Assembly (NCBI RefSeq): GCF_022581195.2
Contig: NC_061456.1
Coordinates: 5,892,501 to 5,956,500, forward strand
DNA: 64,000 nt
DNA from: Helicoverpa zea
Lineage: Eukaryota; Arthropoda; Insecta; Lepidoptera; Noctuidae
Direction: 5' to 3'
The notes below the pieces were generated by a model. It was not told the origin of the DNA. It searched no databases and saw nothing but the letters and a program-made list of their open reading frames with translations. The position numbers and the translations under genes were made by a program. Below, one piece after another: positions 37,179-47,800 of the stretch (position 1 is the stretch's first letter; each line of letters begins with the position of its first letter).

Positions 37179-37887
37179 GGACAATGGGCACAAATATATG
37201 GGACCTGGTATACCCCACCAATAGGAATGTCATATATATCATTGGATAGGCCTTTTTATGTAGGACAAGATTTACTATGACAGCTTTGCTGAAATGTTTG
37301 TCCGTTCTGAGATATAGATCAAAAACTGTGCTAAAGTTAGAACTAAGTAATCTATTGATACCTCAAGTTTTTAAAGGAAAATCTAAGTACTAATAACTTT
37401 AAGTCTTGTAAGTACTACTGTGCCCGTTAGGATCCATAATTGTTACTATTATGTAGCATTTCAACCTTTTATTGTACCAACTGGATGTTGGGCGTAGTGA
37501 GAAACCGCACCAATAGGAAAGTCATACATATCATTGGATAGGTCTTTTTAACTGGTACAACATTTACTATGACAGCTTTGTTCTATTGTTTGTCCGTTCT
37601 GAGATATAGATAACAAACAATCTTAAAACTGATGCTAATCAATACTGTAATCTGATTTTCTTTCATATACAAGACTTACACTTAGTAGTTCTTAGATTTT
37701 CCTTTAAAAACTTGAGTTATCAATAGATTACTTAGTTCTAACTTTTGCACAGTTTTTGATCTATATCTCAGAACGGACAAACATTTCAGCAAAGCTGTCA
37801 TAGTAAATATTGTTCTACATAAAAAGGCCTATCCAATGATATATATGACATTGCTATTGGTGGGGTATACCAATCTGCCCATTGTCC
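37179..37887. mobile_element. 709-bp Spy-like DNA transposon without target-site duplication
   Basis: Long inverted repeats of about 230 bp start GGACAATGGGCA at the left and, in reverse complement, GGACAATGGGCA at the right. They run almost without mismatch except for one short indel near the tip. The element sits exactly between AAA (37176-37178) and TTT (37888-37890). The adjacent tandem copy of the host sequence has an uninterrupted AAATTT at 38021-38026 in the same context (ACATATAAATTTAGAAGC), so no base was duplicated on insertion. This is the target behaviour described for Spy transposons. The interior carries a third, degenerate copy of the arm (about 37508-37610, direct orientation) and no open frame, so it is non-autonomous. 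Confidence 0.78.
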
Positions 37888-37995
37888 TTTAGAAGCTAAA
37901 TGATACGATAATGAATCCCCGAAAATGAGGAATTCCCGAGGGATGATGTACAATTTGTTTAATCATCTAAACTGTTTTTTTTTACATCTACTTAT

Positions 37996-38130
37996 ATATT
38001 GCAAACGAATATGAACATATAAATTTAGAAGCTAAATGATACGATAATGAATCCTCGAAAATGAGGAATTCCCGAGGGATGACGTACGATTTGTTTTATC
38101 GTCTTAACTGTTTTTTTTACATCTACTTAT
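37996..38130. repeat. 135-bp tandem unit (second copy, empty site)
   Basis: Unit beginning ATATTGCAAACGAATATGAA and ending ATCTACTTAT. It matches 37151-37178 plus 37888-37995 (136 bp) once the 709-bp element is removed, with scattered substitutions. It preserves the pre-insertion AAATTT site. Confidence 0.85.
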
Positions 38131-38457
38131 CCTGAATTAACTATAATTCAACGAATTACTAATTGGTATAAGTATTAGTTAAGTTATTTCGTTCTTGAGG
38201 TATGCGATAGATGGCGCTGGGTGTTTTTAAAACGTGGTAACGATGTGTTTTTAAAATACATAAGAAGTGGAATGATAGCTTTTTAAAACGTGGTGACGTT
38301 GTTTTTTTTAAGATACGTAAGAAGTGCAATGATATCTCGCGCTTTAACCTGTAGCTCATTGTTCAATCGCGAGCTTCCCGATAGCTCGATAGATGGCGTT
38401 GTGCTTTTCTGTATCGTGGTGTTAAGGTTCGCCGCGAATTAGTCTGTTTTGAAATCA

Positions 38458-38612
38458 GTGGGGCCCAGTAGCGCCAGGGCCAGCCGCGGCTGCGGGTTGT
38501 TCGAAAGAGGTACCGCGGCCCTGGTATATAAAGGCCTAGGACGGAACACGACGATTTTAGTCAGTAAGAGTCTGACACTCCCTCACCGCTGCTAACCCAC
38601 AGCGGGAGGGGT
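38458..38612 (+). repeat. Second copy of the 13926-14120 SINE body
   Basis: Shares with 13931-14087 the order GGGGCCCAG, GCTGCGGGTTGTTCGAAAGA, TACCGCGGCCCTGGTA, a TATA-like ATATAAAGGCC, TTTTAGTCAGTAAGAGTCTG and CCACAGCGGGAGGGGT. It lacks the A-rich tail and is embedded directly before the right end of the composite repeat, without its own target duplication. Confidence 0.8.
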
Positions 38613-38655
38613 GAACCGAATTCCACGCGGGCGAAGCCGCGGGCGGAAAGTTAGT

Positions 38656-40998
38656 AATTTATAATAACGTAATATTTAGTGAGTACTGAAAGCAATGAAA
38701 CACACGTGCCGAAATATTTCTGTCTTGTTTCAAAATAAATCATTTTTAGTGGAAGTATTGTGATGTTATAAATCCTTTGCTCAATGGCCAAAGTTTGGAA
38801 CATTTCAAGATCCATTAATGGATTGCTTCTAACTTTAGTCTGCAACTCGTGGCGGATTTTTGGAGTCAAGAGTTGAAGAAAATATCAGTATTTTATTTTA
38901 GTTTTAATTCTAACTTTGGCGTTAAGAAATAGAAAATACATACGACCTAATAATTTAATCCAGTATCACAACATCTGCCTGGTTGTAATATATTATTATA
39001 AGTTCAGAGGAAGTAATTAACGCATGTGTCAAGAACATGCTTAGAGGAGGTGAGGAGGTATTTGTTCATAATAATTGCTGCTTAATAAGATATTTGGTGA
39101 AGGCGGTCTTTGACAAAATATGTCTTAAATATTTGAAATTGGTAAGGTACCACTGCACTAACTTGGTAACCTATGAATGGTAGTACAAAAATATAAACCT
39201 AGTGATAGCTTTTTACTTTCAGAAAAGTTTTTGATCATTCTTATAGAGAAACATTCAAAAGAAGACAAGTGAAAGCAAGGCCTTTGAGGTTTTATCTCAT
39301 ACAATAGATCTGTAACTGACTTTCAGAAAGCGAAGTTTTTTGTTTGAAAATCTCCCACGTTTGGTGGTTTATCGTACGTGACTTTGACGGAATTGTGGTA
39401 GCTCTTCCACAAAAGCCATTAATCAAGGGTTGAGTTGAATTGTCTGAGAAACAGCATACCCAAGTCAGCAGGTACTATATCCGCGCGTATGTAAGAAATA
39501 AAATCGATTTATCGCAGCCTACATAATATGGAAGATTAATTAACTTTGTTTAAGACCCCTCATATGAAATCCCTAACAAAAGGCCTATTTCATATTATGT
39601 TTACATATTGACTTTAAGCGATTTGAAATCAATGTAACATTCCGACTGAGCTGAAGTTGATTTATTGGTACCTATATGAACAATGAATTAATTAGCCTAC
39701 AATTCCTCAAGTTTGGGCAATAATTACGTAACTTTATATTTCCATTGAAAGAATTGTTAAGGAAGTTGAGAACCGAATCCACCTACTTATTGAATCGTAA
39801 TAATTTTACTATATACAAATTATGTTGAACGAACTTTGTGAGGAAACTTTTGACATTTAATTATTGGAATTTGTCAAACGTTCGTAATTCGATTTTATGA
39901 TTTTTTTGTATGCTTTTACGTAACTTTAGGAGAAAAGACATCAAAGATTTTGTAGTCTTAAAGAATACGAATTGAGAAATTACTTTTCGGCAACCCATAT
40001 TGTACAGTTATATTTTAATTCTACATATATTACTATGAAAACATTTTGAAATGAAAAATAAAGCACATTGCTTCTAGCTCATGCCGTCTTATTCGATATG
40101 AACAAATCGCATTTCCTGAAGCATCCCAAAATAGATGTTATATTGCACTGAAATAAACTTTTATTTTGAGGCAGAAATCAAAATAAACTCGGCTCCGAAC
40201 TAAATCCGTTGACCGCATGAAATTAAAAATTCAGAAGTGGATCGAAGTAGGTCATTGTGTGAACGTTTGGAAACAGATTCGGAGATATTTAGACACAAAG
40301 AGATGAATGAATTTGCATTTTTATGTAAAGAGGTATTACACAGCAAATAATAAAGAAAGAAATTCGTTGAGTGTTCGATGGAATCTTTCAAATATTCGAA
40401 AGTGATTATTTCGTCTTCTTGGTAAAGTTTGAGTACTTCTAAACGAAGATTGGTGTGAGAAAGAGAGCTTTGTTTGTAAAAGAAAAATGCTTGAGTAAAC
40501 GCAGGCACACTTAGTGTTTGTTAAGGGTCATTCTTTAGAAAAAAGCAACGTAAATTTTCCGAAATACACTCTGTATTACGGGGTGAAAGTAGAAATGTTT
40601 TACTTTGAATATTGTGTGAATATCGTTGACTAAGCAAAAGTGCACTAGTGACGTAGGATCCGGTTGCGAACGAAAAAGGTCGAGTGCTTCTCCACAATGG
40701 AACGTCGCGGTCACAAGACCACCCTTTCCTCATTAGTATTGCGAAAAAATTCGAGCACGGGAGCAAGTCCCTGAAAAACTTTTCTATTGCGAAAGTTTGG
40801 AGCGTTTATTGAACCGGAGAGAGTTTTAAGTAAAATAATGTAGAAAAACTTTAGGAGTCGTGTTACACTTATTTTTTGGGCTCTTAAGTTTGATTTGTTG
40901 CTCTTGCTTTTTCAGAAGTACTGTAGTTATTGGTTTGCACGTGCTCAGGTCTCGTTGCAAAACATACCCGTCCGAATTGCGGTAAGGCTCTTATTTAT
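38656..40998. other. No gene seen
   Basis: AT-rich sequence. Minus-strand frames at 40200-40508 and 40521-40766 are the longest, but they resemble no family and have no splice, promoter or codon evidence. Confidence 0.35.
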
Positions 40999-41195
40999 TA
41001 CTAGCCGTTTTCCCGCGGTTTCACCCGCGTCCCGTGGGAGCTACTGCCCGTACCGGGATAAAATATAGCCTATGTTACTCGCAGATAATATAGCTTTCTA
41101 ATGGCGAAAGAATATTTAAAATCGGTCGAATAGTTTTTGAGTTTATCCATTACAACCAAACAAACAAAGTTTTCCTCTTTATAATATTAGTATAG
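40999..41195 (-). mobile_element. Short retroposon (reverse orientation), copy 1 of the 41-43 kb cluster
   Basis: Reads from the reversed 3' end TTACTAGCCGTTTTCCCGCG through GATAAAATATAGCCTATGTT and ATCGGTCGAATAGTTTTTGA to CTCTTTATAATATTAGTATA, the reversed head. Both typical ends are present. Confidence 0.7.
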
Positions 41196-42240
41196 ATTAT
41201 TTAAGTACATAAATATTATTTCGGATACGTACACGACAAAGTAAAACTTCGATACATAATGAAAGACTATACATGACGTAAGTATTGCATGCTTCCACGG
41301 TGACTGGGACCGCGATGTCTCGGCATCTCATTATTGGAACAGGGACGGCGCGGCGGCGTGACGTGACACCATCTTTGGTACCTAAATCGCATGTTTTATT
41401 GGCTGTGGTTTGATATTGCGTTCAGGAATTCTCGAGAACGAAATTGGGCAAATGGTATTGAGTAGGCATTGTGATAAAAACTTCCTTGTAGTGAACAAGG
41501 AAGTTTTCGATAGAATATAATTCGATTCTTTACAGTTTTCAGGAATTTAAGTATATTGTAGTAATGACATAATATCTGCATGATCAATTCTCTCATACAA
41601 TATAATTGAGCAATTTTAAAATGGGTTTTAAATTCCAATTCATCAGAAATTCCTTTAATAAAACTTCTTTAATTTCATGACATATAAATCCAGTGAACTG
41701 AATAATTATCTGTAAGTGTAGTCAATTCACTGACTTATTTAAAATACTGGAAATACTCCACTGATTTTAAATTGATATATAATTCCTTTGAAAAGGTGGA
41801 TTTATTAAACAATATTGAGTTATGATTTAAATGCGTATCATTCAATAATTATACCATTTAAACTACTGAATTTTACATTCGAGCGTACAAATACCTTCAT
41901 AAAATGAACACATTCCCCTTCATTTACTTATATAAAAAAAAGGACTCATTTATTTTTACATTCTGTAATATTCTAGTTCCGTCGTTTAAACGACACGAAA
42001 ATAATGATTTTATAAATCTTTCATGTTCTAAATAGCCGAACACTGGTATATAAATAAATCGGTATTCTTATACCGAGCCCTTGACTTGGGTTGCAGCGGA
42101 TGTTATTTTTCAGAACGACAAGGTCGTATGTCACAGTACCGCTTTGTAAAGGTGCGTTCAGGAAGTAGTTAATATTAATGACATCATCGTAACTGAACGT
42201 ACTTACTTAGATTATAATCGATATATTATATATATAGATT
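41196..42240. other. No gene seen; perfect 12-bp hairpin at 41477-41507
   Basis: Non-coding AT-rich sequence. AAAACTTCCTTG and CAAGGAAGTTTT pair perfectly across a 7-nt loop. A more GC-rich patch at 41295-41375 has no recognised identity. Confidence 0.35.
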
Positions 42241-42427
42241 ACTAGCTTCCGCCAGCGGCTTCGCCCGCGTGGTGTGTTGATAAAAAGTAACCTATGTGTT
42301 AATCCAGGGTATCACCTATCTACATACCAAATTTCAATCAAATTGGTCCAGCCGTTTTTGCGTGATTGAATAACAAACATACATCCATACATTCTCACAA
42401 ACTTTCACATTTATAATATAAGTAGGA
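42241..42427 (-). mobile_element. Short retroposon (reverse orientation), copy 2
   Basis: Starts ACTAGCTTCCGCCAGCGGCT and continues GATAAAAAGTAACCTATGTG and AAATTTCAATCAAATTGGTC. It ends TTCACATTTATAATATAAGT. Full length for the type. Confidence 0.7.
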
Positions 42428-42467
42428 TAATACGATGATGTTACGATGATGTCATCTTTATTTACAA

Positions 42468-42670
42468 ACTAGCTTCTGCCAGCGGTTTCACCCGCATCCC
42501 GTGGAAACCTCTGCACGAACCCGGATAAAAAGTAGCCTATAGCCTTCCTCGATAAATGGGCTATCTAACACCGAAAGAATTGTTCAAATCGGACCAGTAG
42601 GTCCTGAGATTAGCGCGTTCCAACAAACAAACAAACAAACTCTTCAGCTTTATAATATTAGTATAGATTA
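42468..42670 (-). mobile_element. Short retroposon (reverse orientation), copy 3, flanked by an inverted repeat
   Basis: Runs from CTAGCTTCTGCCAGCGGTTT through AAAAAGTAGCCTATAGCCTT and (CAAA)n to TATAATATTAGTATAG. Unlike a normal insertion it is flanked by a perfect 21-bp inverted pair (42448-42468 and 42679-42699) and not by a direct duplication. Confidence 0.7.
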
Positions 42671-42832
42671 TATTATAATTTGTAAATAAAGATGACATCG
42701 AAATGTGACTGTGTGTCGTATGTTCTAGATAATGATTAGTGTAGCAATGTTGAATAGAAAGTGCAGTACAATGCATGTTATCCTAATAGTTATATATCAG
42801 TAGCCATATCTCTAATATAAAAGACTAGCTTT

Positions 42833-42875
42833 CGCCCACGGTATTACCAGCTCATCGGGGTAACTGAATAAAATC
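42833..42875 (-). repeat. Truncated fourth copy of the short retroposon
   Basis: Only the 3' end is left: GACTAGCTTTCGCCCACGGT and then CATCGGGGTAACTGAATAAA. The remainder is missing or too diverged. Confidence 0.5.
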
Positions 42876-44587
42876 AATTTCTATCAAAATAATCATCAAG
42901 AAGAAAGTAAAGAATTATCAAATACAAATAACAAACTTTCGACTTTTATATAAAGTTTTTAGTTATTAGGTATGCTTCAAGTTTTCTGAATACCGGACTA
43001 TAATAGATAATATGGCCTACGTTGTAAATGCATTTATCCTCAATTCACAGTCGAACGAAAAATCCCTCGAGCAATCTACCTACAAGATATTTCAGTACTG
43101 AATCTTTTCCTAATACGTTTCTATATATAAAATTGGTCTTCGATTACTGACCCCGATCCCTCAGGATTATAGTCAGTAATCTCGCCGTCTGCCATCCAAA
43201 CTTTAATTTGCTAATATTAAAAGCGTCCGACTTGCAAACTTTAACCAATACGACTTTATTTATATGTATAAATTATACTCCATTTTCTTTACTACAGTTA
43301 TGGATCGTCTCATCAATATCGGTAATACGATATTTATTTACCGAAAGACTGCCAGCTCGAATAAGTTGTTTGAACAAAATGATGGAAAGTAATCATATTG
43401 GAATTCGTATTTTACTTTTTGTGAGGAGCGGAGGGAAACAATTTAGCACCACTCTAAAAATTATTTCTGACATAATGGAAAATGCAGGGACGCCTGCCGT
43501 TTGCGCATAGAATTAACCTAGAAAACACGTGAACATCACAGAGCAAATGATGTAACAGCGCTTTCACAACAGCTTATTTTCCATTCGGTATTTTACTTAC
43601 GCGCGACAAAAAACCTTCTTTCTCGTCTCATATGTCATCGTTTGAATCGGTAGTTGTCAATTGTTCGCTCGAAGAACCCTAGCAAATCGTACGGACAGCC
43701 TTATAAAAGCGGCCAGCGTACAAAATTCTAGCCAAAATCGACTGGTGTGAAAGCGCTATAATTGTCGTCTGTCATTAGTAGAGGAAACAGGTTATTGCGA
43801 GGTGCACCTCATTTCCCATAGGACATCGGTTTCCGATACAACAGTCGAAAGCTCGATTGCATTTGTAATGTGTTTTCCGATTTCCATGACTCCCTGTGGT
43901 ACAGACAATTTTATTCGTCTTTCGGTATCATAACGCAGCAATAAATCTGCTTTTATAGTTGGAGATTAAAGATTTTTGTTTGGTAACTTAATAGCTTGAA
44001 ATGGCCCGTGGGGTAAACGGATTTGCTTTGTGATAGTGTCCGTATCGCAAGCTTTATTCGCACTAAAGTTTATAGGTCACTATTTTCATAATACGTTTAG
44101 TTTTGTACTGAGACACATTTTCCAGAATATGACTTATTAAATAATTTATGACAAAGACACATTTAGCACGTTTCAAAATTAAATGCAACGCTAGCTGAAA
44201 GTATATTTCAAGTATTAAGTATAATCTAAACGTCTGACTTGGATTTGTCGGTACTCTTACCCGTCGAGGAGTTCTACCAAACTTTGAAGTTCATCTTCAG
44301 CTGCTGATGTAGTTTTGTATCAGTGTAAAGGGAATATGCTAAGAAATAGTTTTGAAAGCCATTAATTAAATTTGTACAAGACTATTCAAGATTTCTGTCG
44401 GCATTTGTGAGAGAATTAATGGAAGACTGTACCAAAATAATTCTGGTTTCGCCTTCATAGTTGCAATACCTATACGTAAGTATTTGATACCTATATAATA
44501 TTTAGCTTTCTTAACGATGATCAAAATTCAGGATCATCGAAAAAGTGCTCTTTTAAAAACATCTTTACCCTCAAAATATATATTTTT
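42876..44587. other. No gene seen
   Basis: The plus-strand frame 43208-43510 (100 codons) has no family resemblance and random-like composition. No mobile element ends were recognised. Confidence 0.35.
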
Positions 44588-44842
44588 TTCATCATCATTA
44601 ATTTAAGAGCCCAGCTCTTGTCGGTGCAGCTCCTTCCATTTACACCTATCTAGCGCCAACTCCTGAACTTCCTTATATGTCACAACCTTCACCTTTTCTT
44701 TAATTTGCTTGATGTAGCTATATCTTGGACGACCCCTTCCTCTCTTTCCTTCGACCTTCCCTTCCACGATGTTTTTGATAAAATCGTCGTGACGTATAAG
44801 GTGTCCCATCATTTTTCCTCTCCTATTCTCTATATTTTTTAC
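44588..44842 (-). mobile_element. 5'-truncated RTE-like LINE: C-terminal end of the reverse-transcriptase ORF
   Basis: The minus-strand frame (44812-44603) encodes MMGHLIRHDDFIKNIVEGKV, then GKRGRGRPRYSYIKQIKEKV, and ends in LHRQELGS plus stop. The GHLIRHDD and GKRGRGRPR words are characteristic of the C-terminal tail of insect non-LTR retrotransposon polyproteins. After the stop come ATGATGATG and an A-run, the usual 3' tail. In-frame stops just upstream show truncation and decay. Confidence 0.75.
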
Positions 44843-47800
44843 TTTACCTTAATTCGATACATAAACTACGTAATAATCAACATGCTTCATACATAAATAA
44901 TGTGGACACTTCATAAAATGTCAGCACGTAAGTCGTTTTAGATCGGCCGATAGAATTAAGTTAACGTTTCTTTGAGTACCGGCCCGTGATATTTGGTAAT
45001 ACAATTTCGTTTGATTAGGCAGTTACGTGAGTAAACATGAGGAAGTCATATTTTACGGCGTTGATAAGGCAATTTCATGTGTTAATTTAGTTCTCAAAGT
45101 GATGAAAAGTTTGAGTACGTAATTTTAACAAGTTTAAGTAATTTTGAGACATTTTATGCTTTATTTAATTGACTGAATGCGACTGGAGGCAACAAATTAA
45201 CGTATTAGGCTTTCTACTTAACGTACCTTGTAGTTTCCTATCTTTTCCTCAGCTATGATGTAACCTAAGAAAAAAAGGATACTTTGTAGTAGTAATATTC
45301 TTTTGCTTTAATATTTTGAATCCTTAGATCAAAAAGCAGGGTGATACGCGGGCACAAAATCCTTTTACAAAGTAAAGTCAATATCATTATACTCTTCACG
45401 GGAACAGTAGTGTAAGCGCATTAAATCATTCTACGAAAATAGGATAACTGGGTTTAGTCTGATTGAGTAGTCAGACTTCTTAGTGCCCGGATTGTGTTTC
45501 TATGGCTTCGTAGGCCGCCGGCGTGATTTCTAGGTACACCTGATCGCATACATTATTTATTCTGTTCTGAAAAATTGCTGATCGTAGACCACGTTTGGTT
45601 TCATTGAGTAGTTTGGTGAACATTTTTTAACGAATGGTGCTCAGTGAGTAATTTATTTGCAAGCGTTGTTTATTCTTTCTTTTTTGTAAAGAAAGTGAGG
45701 ATAAAAATACAAAGCCAACGCGATTATGACTGGTGTTCCACAAATAAAAAACCTCTTATTTATGTCTTATAATACTGAAAAGAAACACAGGTATTATTTA
45801 CATCGTCAGCGGTCGGTAAGGTTACTGAAAATTGCCAATATTCAGCGGAGAATCATGCGTACCTACTTACATACGGTGGTTAAATTTATGAGGGTTATAA
45901 AACGTAAACGAAGCATCACATTTGCTACTTTATTATAGCTGTAAATGACAGTAGTCTTCGTGGGTTCATATTTTAATTATACGACGTTCTTGATCTTACA
46001 AGTATATTTGGTATAAATGCTGCATTACCTTAAGCCACGTGACAATGTTATAAGCTAGACTGGCTATGATAATTCAATGAATAGAGGTTTATTCAATTCA
46101 TAGGTGACATTAAACATAGGGTTTTAAGGGAGGTTCTCTCAGATCAGACAGTGTTAAGGAGAATGTCTTGACATAATGCTTGCAACATCAAAATGTATGT
46201 ATTTGTGGGGGTAGGGAGGTTATTGCAGACTTGCGTGGGTTTTTGCTTATCTACAGCAGCTTAAGTTAATCTTAACTTCATTTGGAAAGAGCAAACCCAC
46301 ACCTGTATAAAAACGAGTTCTATTTTTTGCTTTCAGTTTTAATAAGCTAATCTGAAATCAATAGTCGAGGTGCTGACGTAAAAAAGTACGTAAATGATAA
46401 ACGTGAGTAGGTACTTAAATATTCGAGTACCTGTGACAGGCAGGTATACTTACTTTCTTTTTTACTGTGTGTCCTTCAAGTTTATTTTTCAGGTTCGTTA
46501 CTCCGTGGAAGGATCAGGTCTACGTGAGATGGTTGCAGTAGAGCGGCTTATAATGATTGACTGCCATTTAATGGATCGCTTTAGATTTAGCGCTTACAGC
46601 GCTGTTTGTTGCAGGTGAGCAGTTACAGTTCATAGAACATTAGAATTTGAGTACAACATTAAATTAAACTGTAGTGGTTTCGACATACCTCGTCTAGATT
46701 GGAATTAGAACTTGTTGAATGATTATTTCATTCGATGTTAAATCTATTGCCATTATATTAGGATGCTAGAGTCAGATATTTACTCATCCTTAATATTATT
46801 ATTTTACAAATATAGGATACATATATAGTATATTTTATTGAAGTATGGTATGAACCTACTATATAATACTACTAATGTTATTTATAGAATACGAGCATGG
46901 ATTTCGAATAATCGTATTGCAACTAACGCATCAGTGTGCTAAGCTCAAGATTGGATCGAACTGCATAATGCGTGCCACTGAATATTTACTCTATTTACCT
47001 CCATTACTAGTTTATCTGTACCTATTAACATTTCTACGAACCAACTTATTTGAAGGAGGATTAAAAACTGGGTAGAGTTAGTTTTCCTGGAACTGCCAAT
47101 CAATAAAAGGTTGTGAAAATATGATTTTATTTTGAACTGAAAACGTAATCCTTATTTTTTCTACTTTAGAGCTATTGGAGAGGAGTGAGCTCCGTTTCAC
47201 AGGAAAGCGGGAAAATTTTATTGCTTTCAGTAATCCACCATTGGGAAGATTGTGTCCGGATTATTCTTACGTTTGCAGATTTTATAATATCCTGTTTATA
47301 AAAATATTATTACCTACTACGTGACTCACTGTTCTTAACTGAATCCAAATGGAACGACATTCCATGTAGGTTTCACGTTGGTGGCAATTAAAAGTCACCC
47401 CGTCTTATTCTTCTAATAAGACCATTTTCTCAAGAATTTAACGCTAGAAAATATTTTAACATCACACGTTTATTCTAATGAGGCGCCTTTAACTAAGTTT
47501 ACCTTATATACTAAACATGAGCGTCAAAGACTGAGGTTTACAGTTACTTTGATAAACCAGTGCTCGGTTTAATAAATATGCATAAGTAGGTACATACCAT
47601 GAATAATAATTAAGGCTTACCTACAAATTATACCCAGTTATCTTGTGTGATGCCAAATTAATAATTTTGGATATCCTGAATTATTAATGGAAGTTATTAT
47701 ATTAACACCAATAATTTATGCCTGGTTAATTGAGAACTTATTAAAAAAAACACACTCATCTATCACGCTACGATATTGGGTTACATAATCCCTGATTACA

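Larger units (their letters stand above)
36904..38655 (+). mobile_element. Composite repeat: short-retroposon ends enclosing nested insertions
   Basis: The left end (CTTACTAATATTATAAATCG, then (GTTT)n, TTTCACGCC and ACTGAACCGATT) and the right end (ACGCGGGCGAAGCCGCGGGC, then GGAAAGTTAGT) are those of the same lepidopteran short-retroposon type seen at 12455. Between them lie a 709-bp Spy-like element (37179-37887), a 135-bp tandem duplication (37151-37995 including the insertion, and 37996-38130), a stretch with GATGGCGCTG/GATGGCGTTG words, and a copy of the SINE body (38458-38612). Whether this is one long family member or stepwise growth cannot be decided here. Confidence 0.6.

Noticed and set aside
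40200..40766. Two consecutive minus-strand frames (102 and 81 codons)
   Set aside because: No family resemblance, AT-driven composition, different frames, and no splice sites joining them sensibly.
43208..43510. 100-codon plus-strand frame
   Set aside because: No recognisable domain, codon bias or transcription signals.
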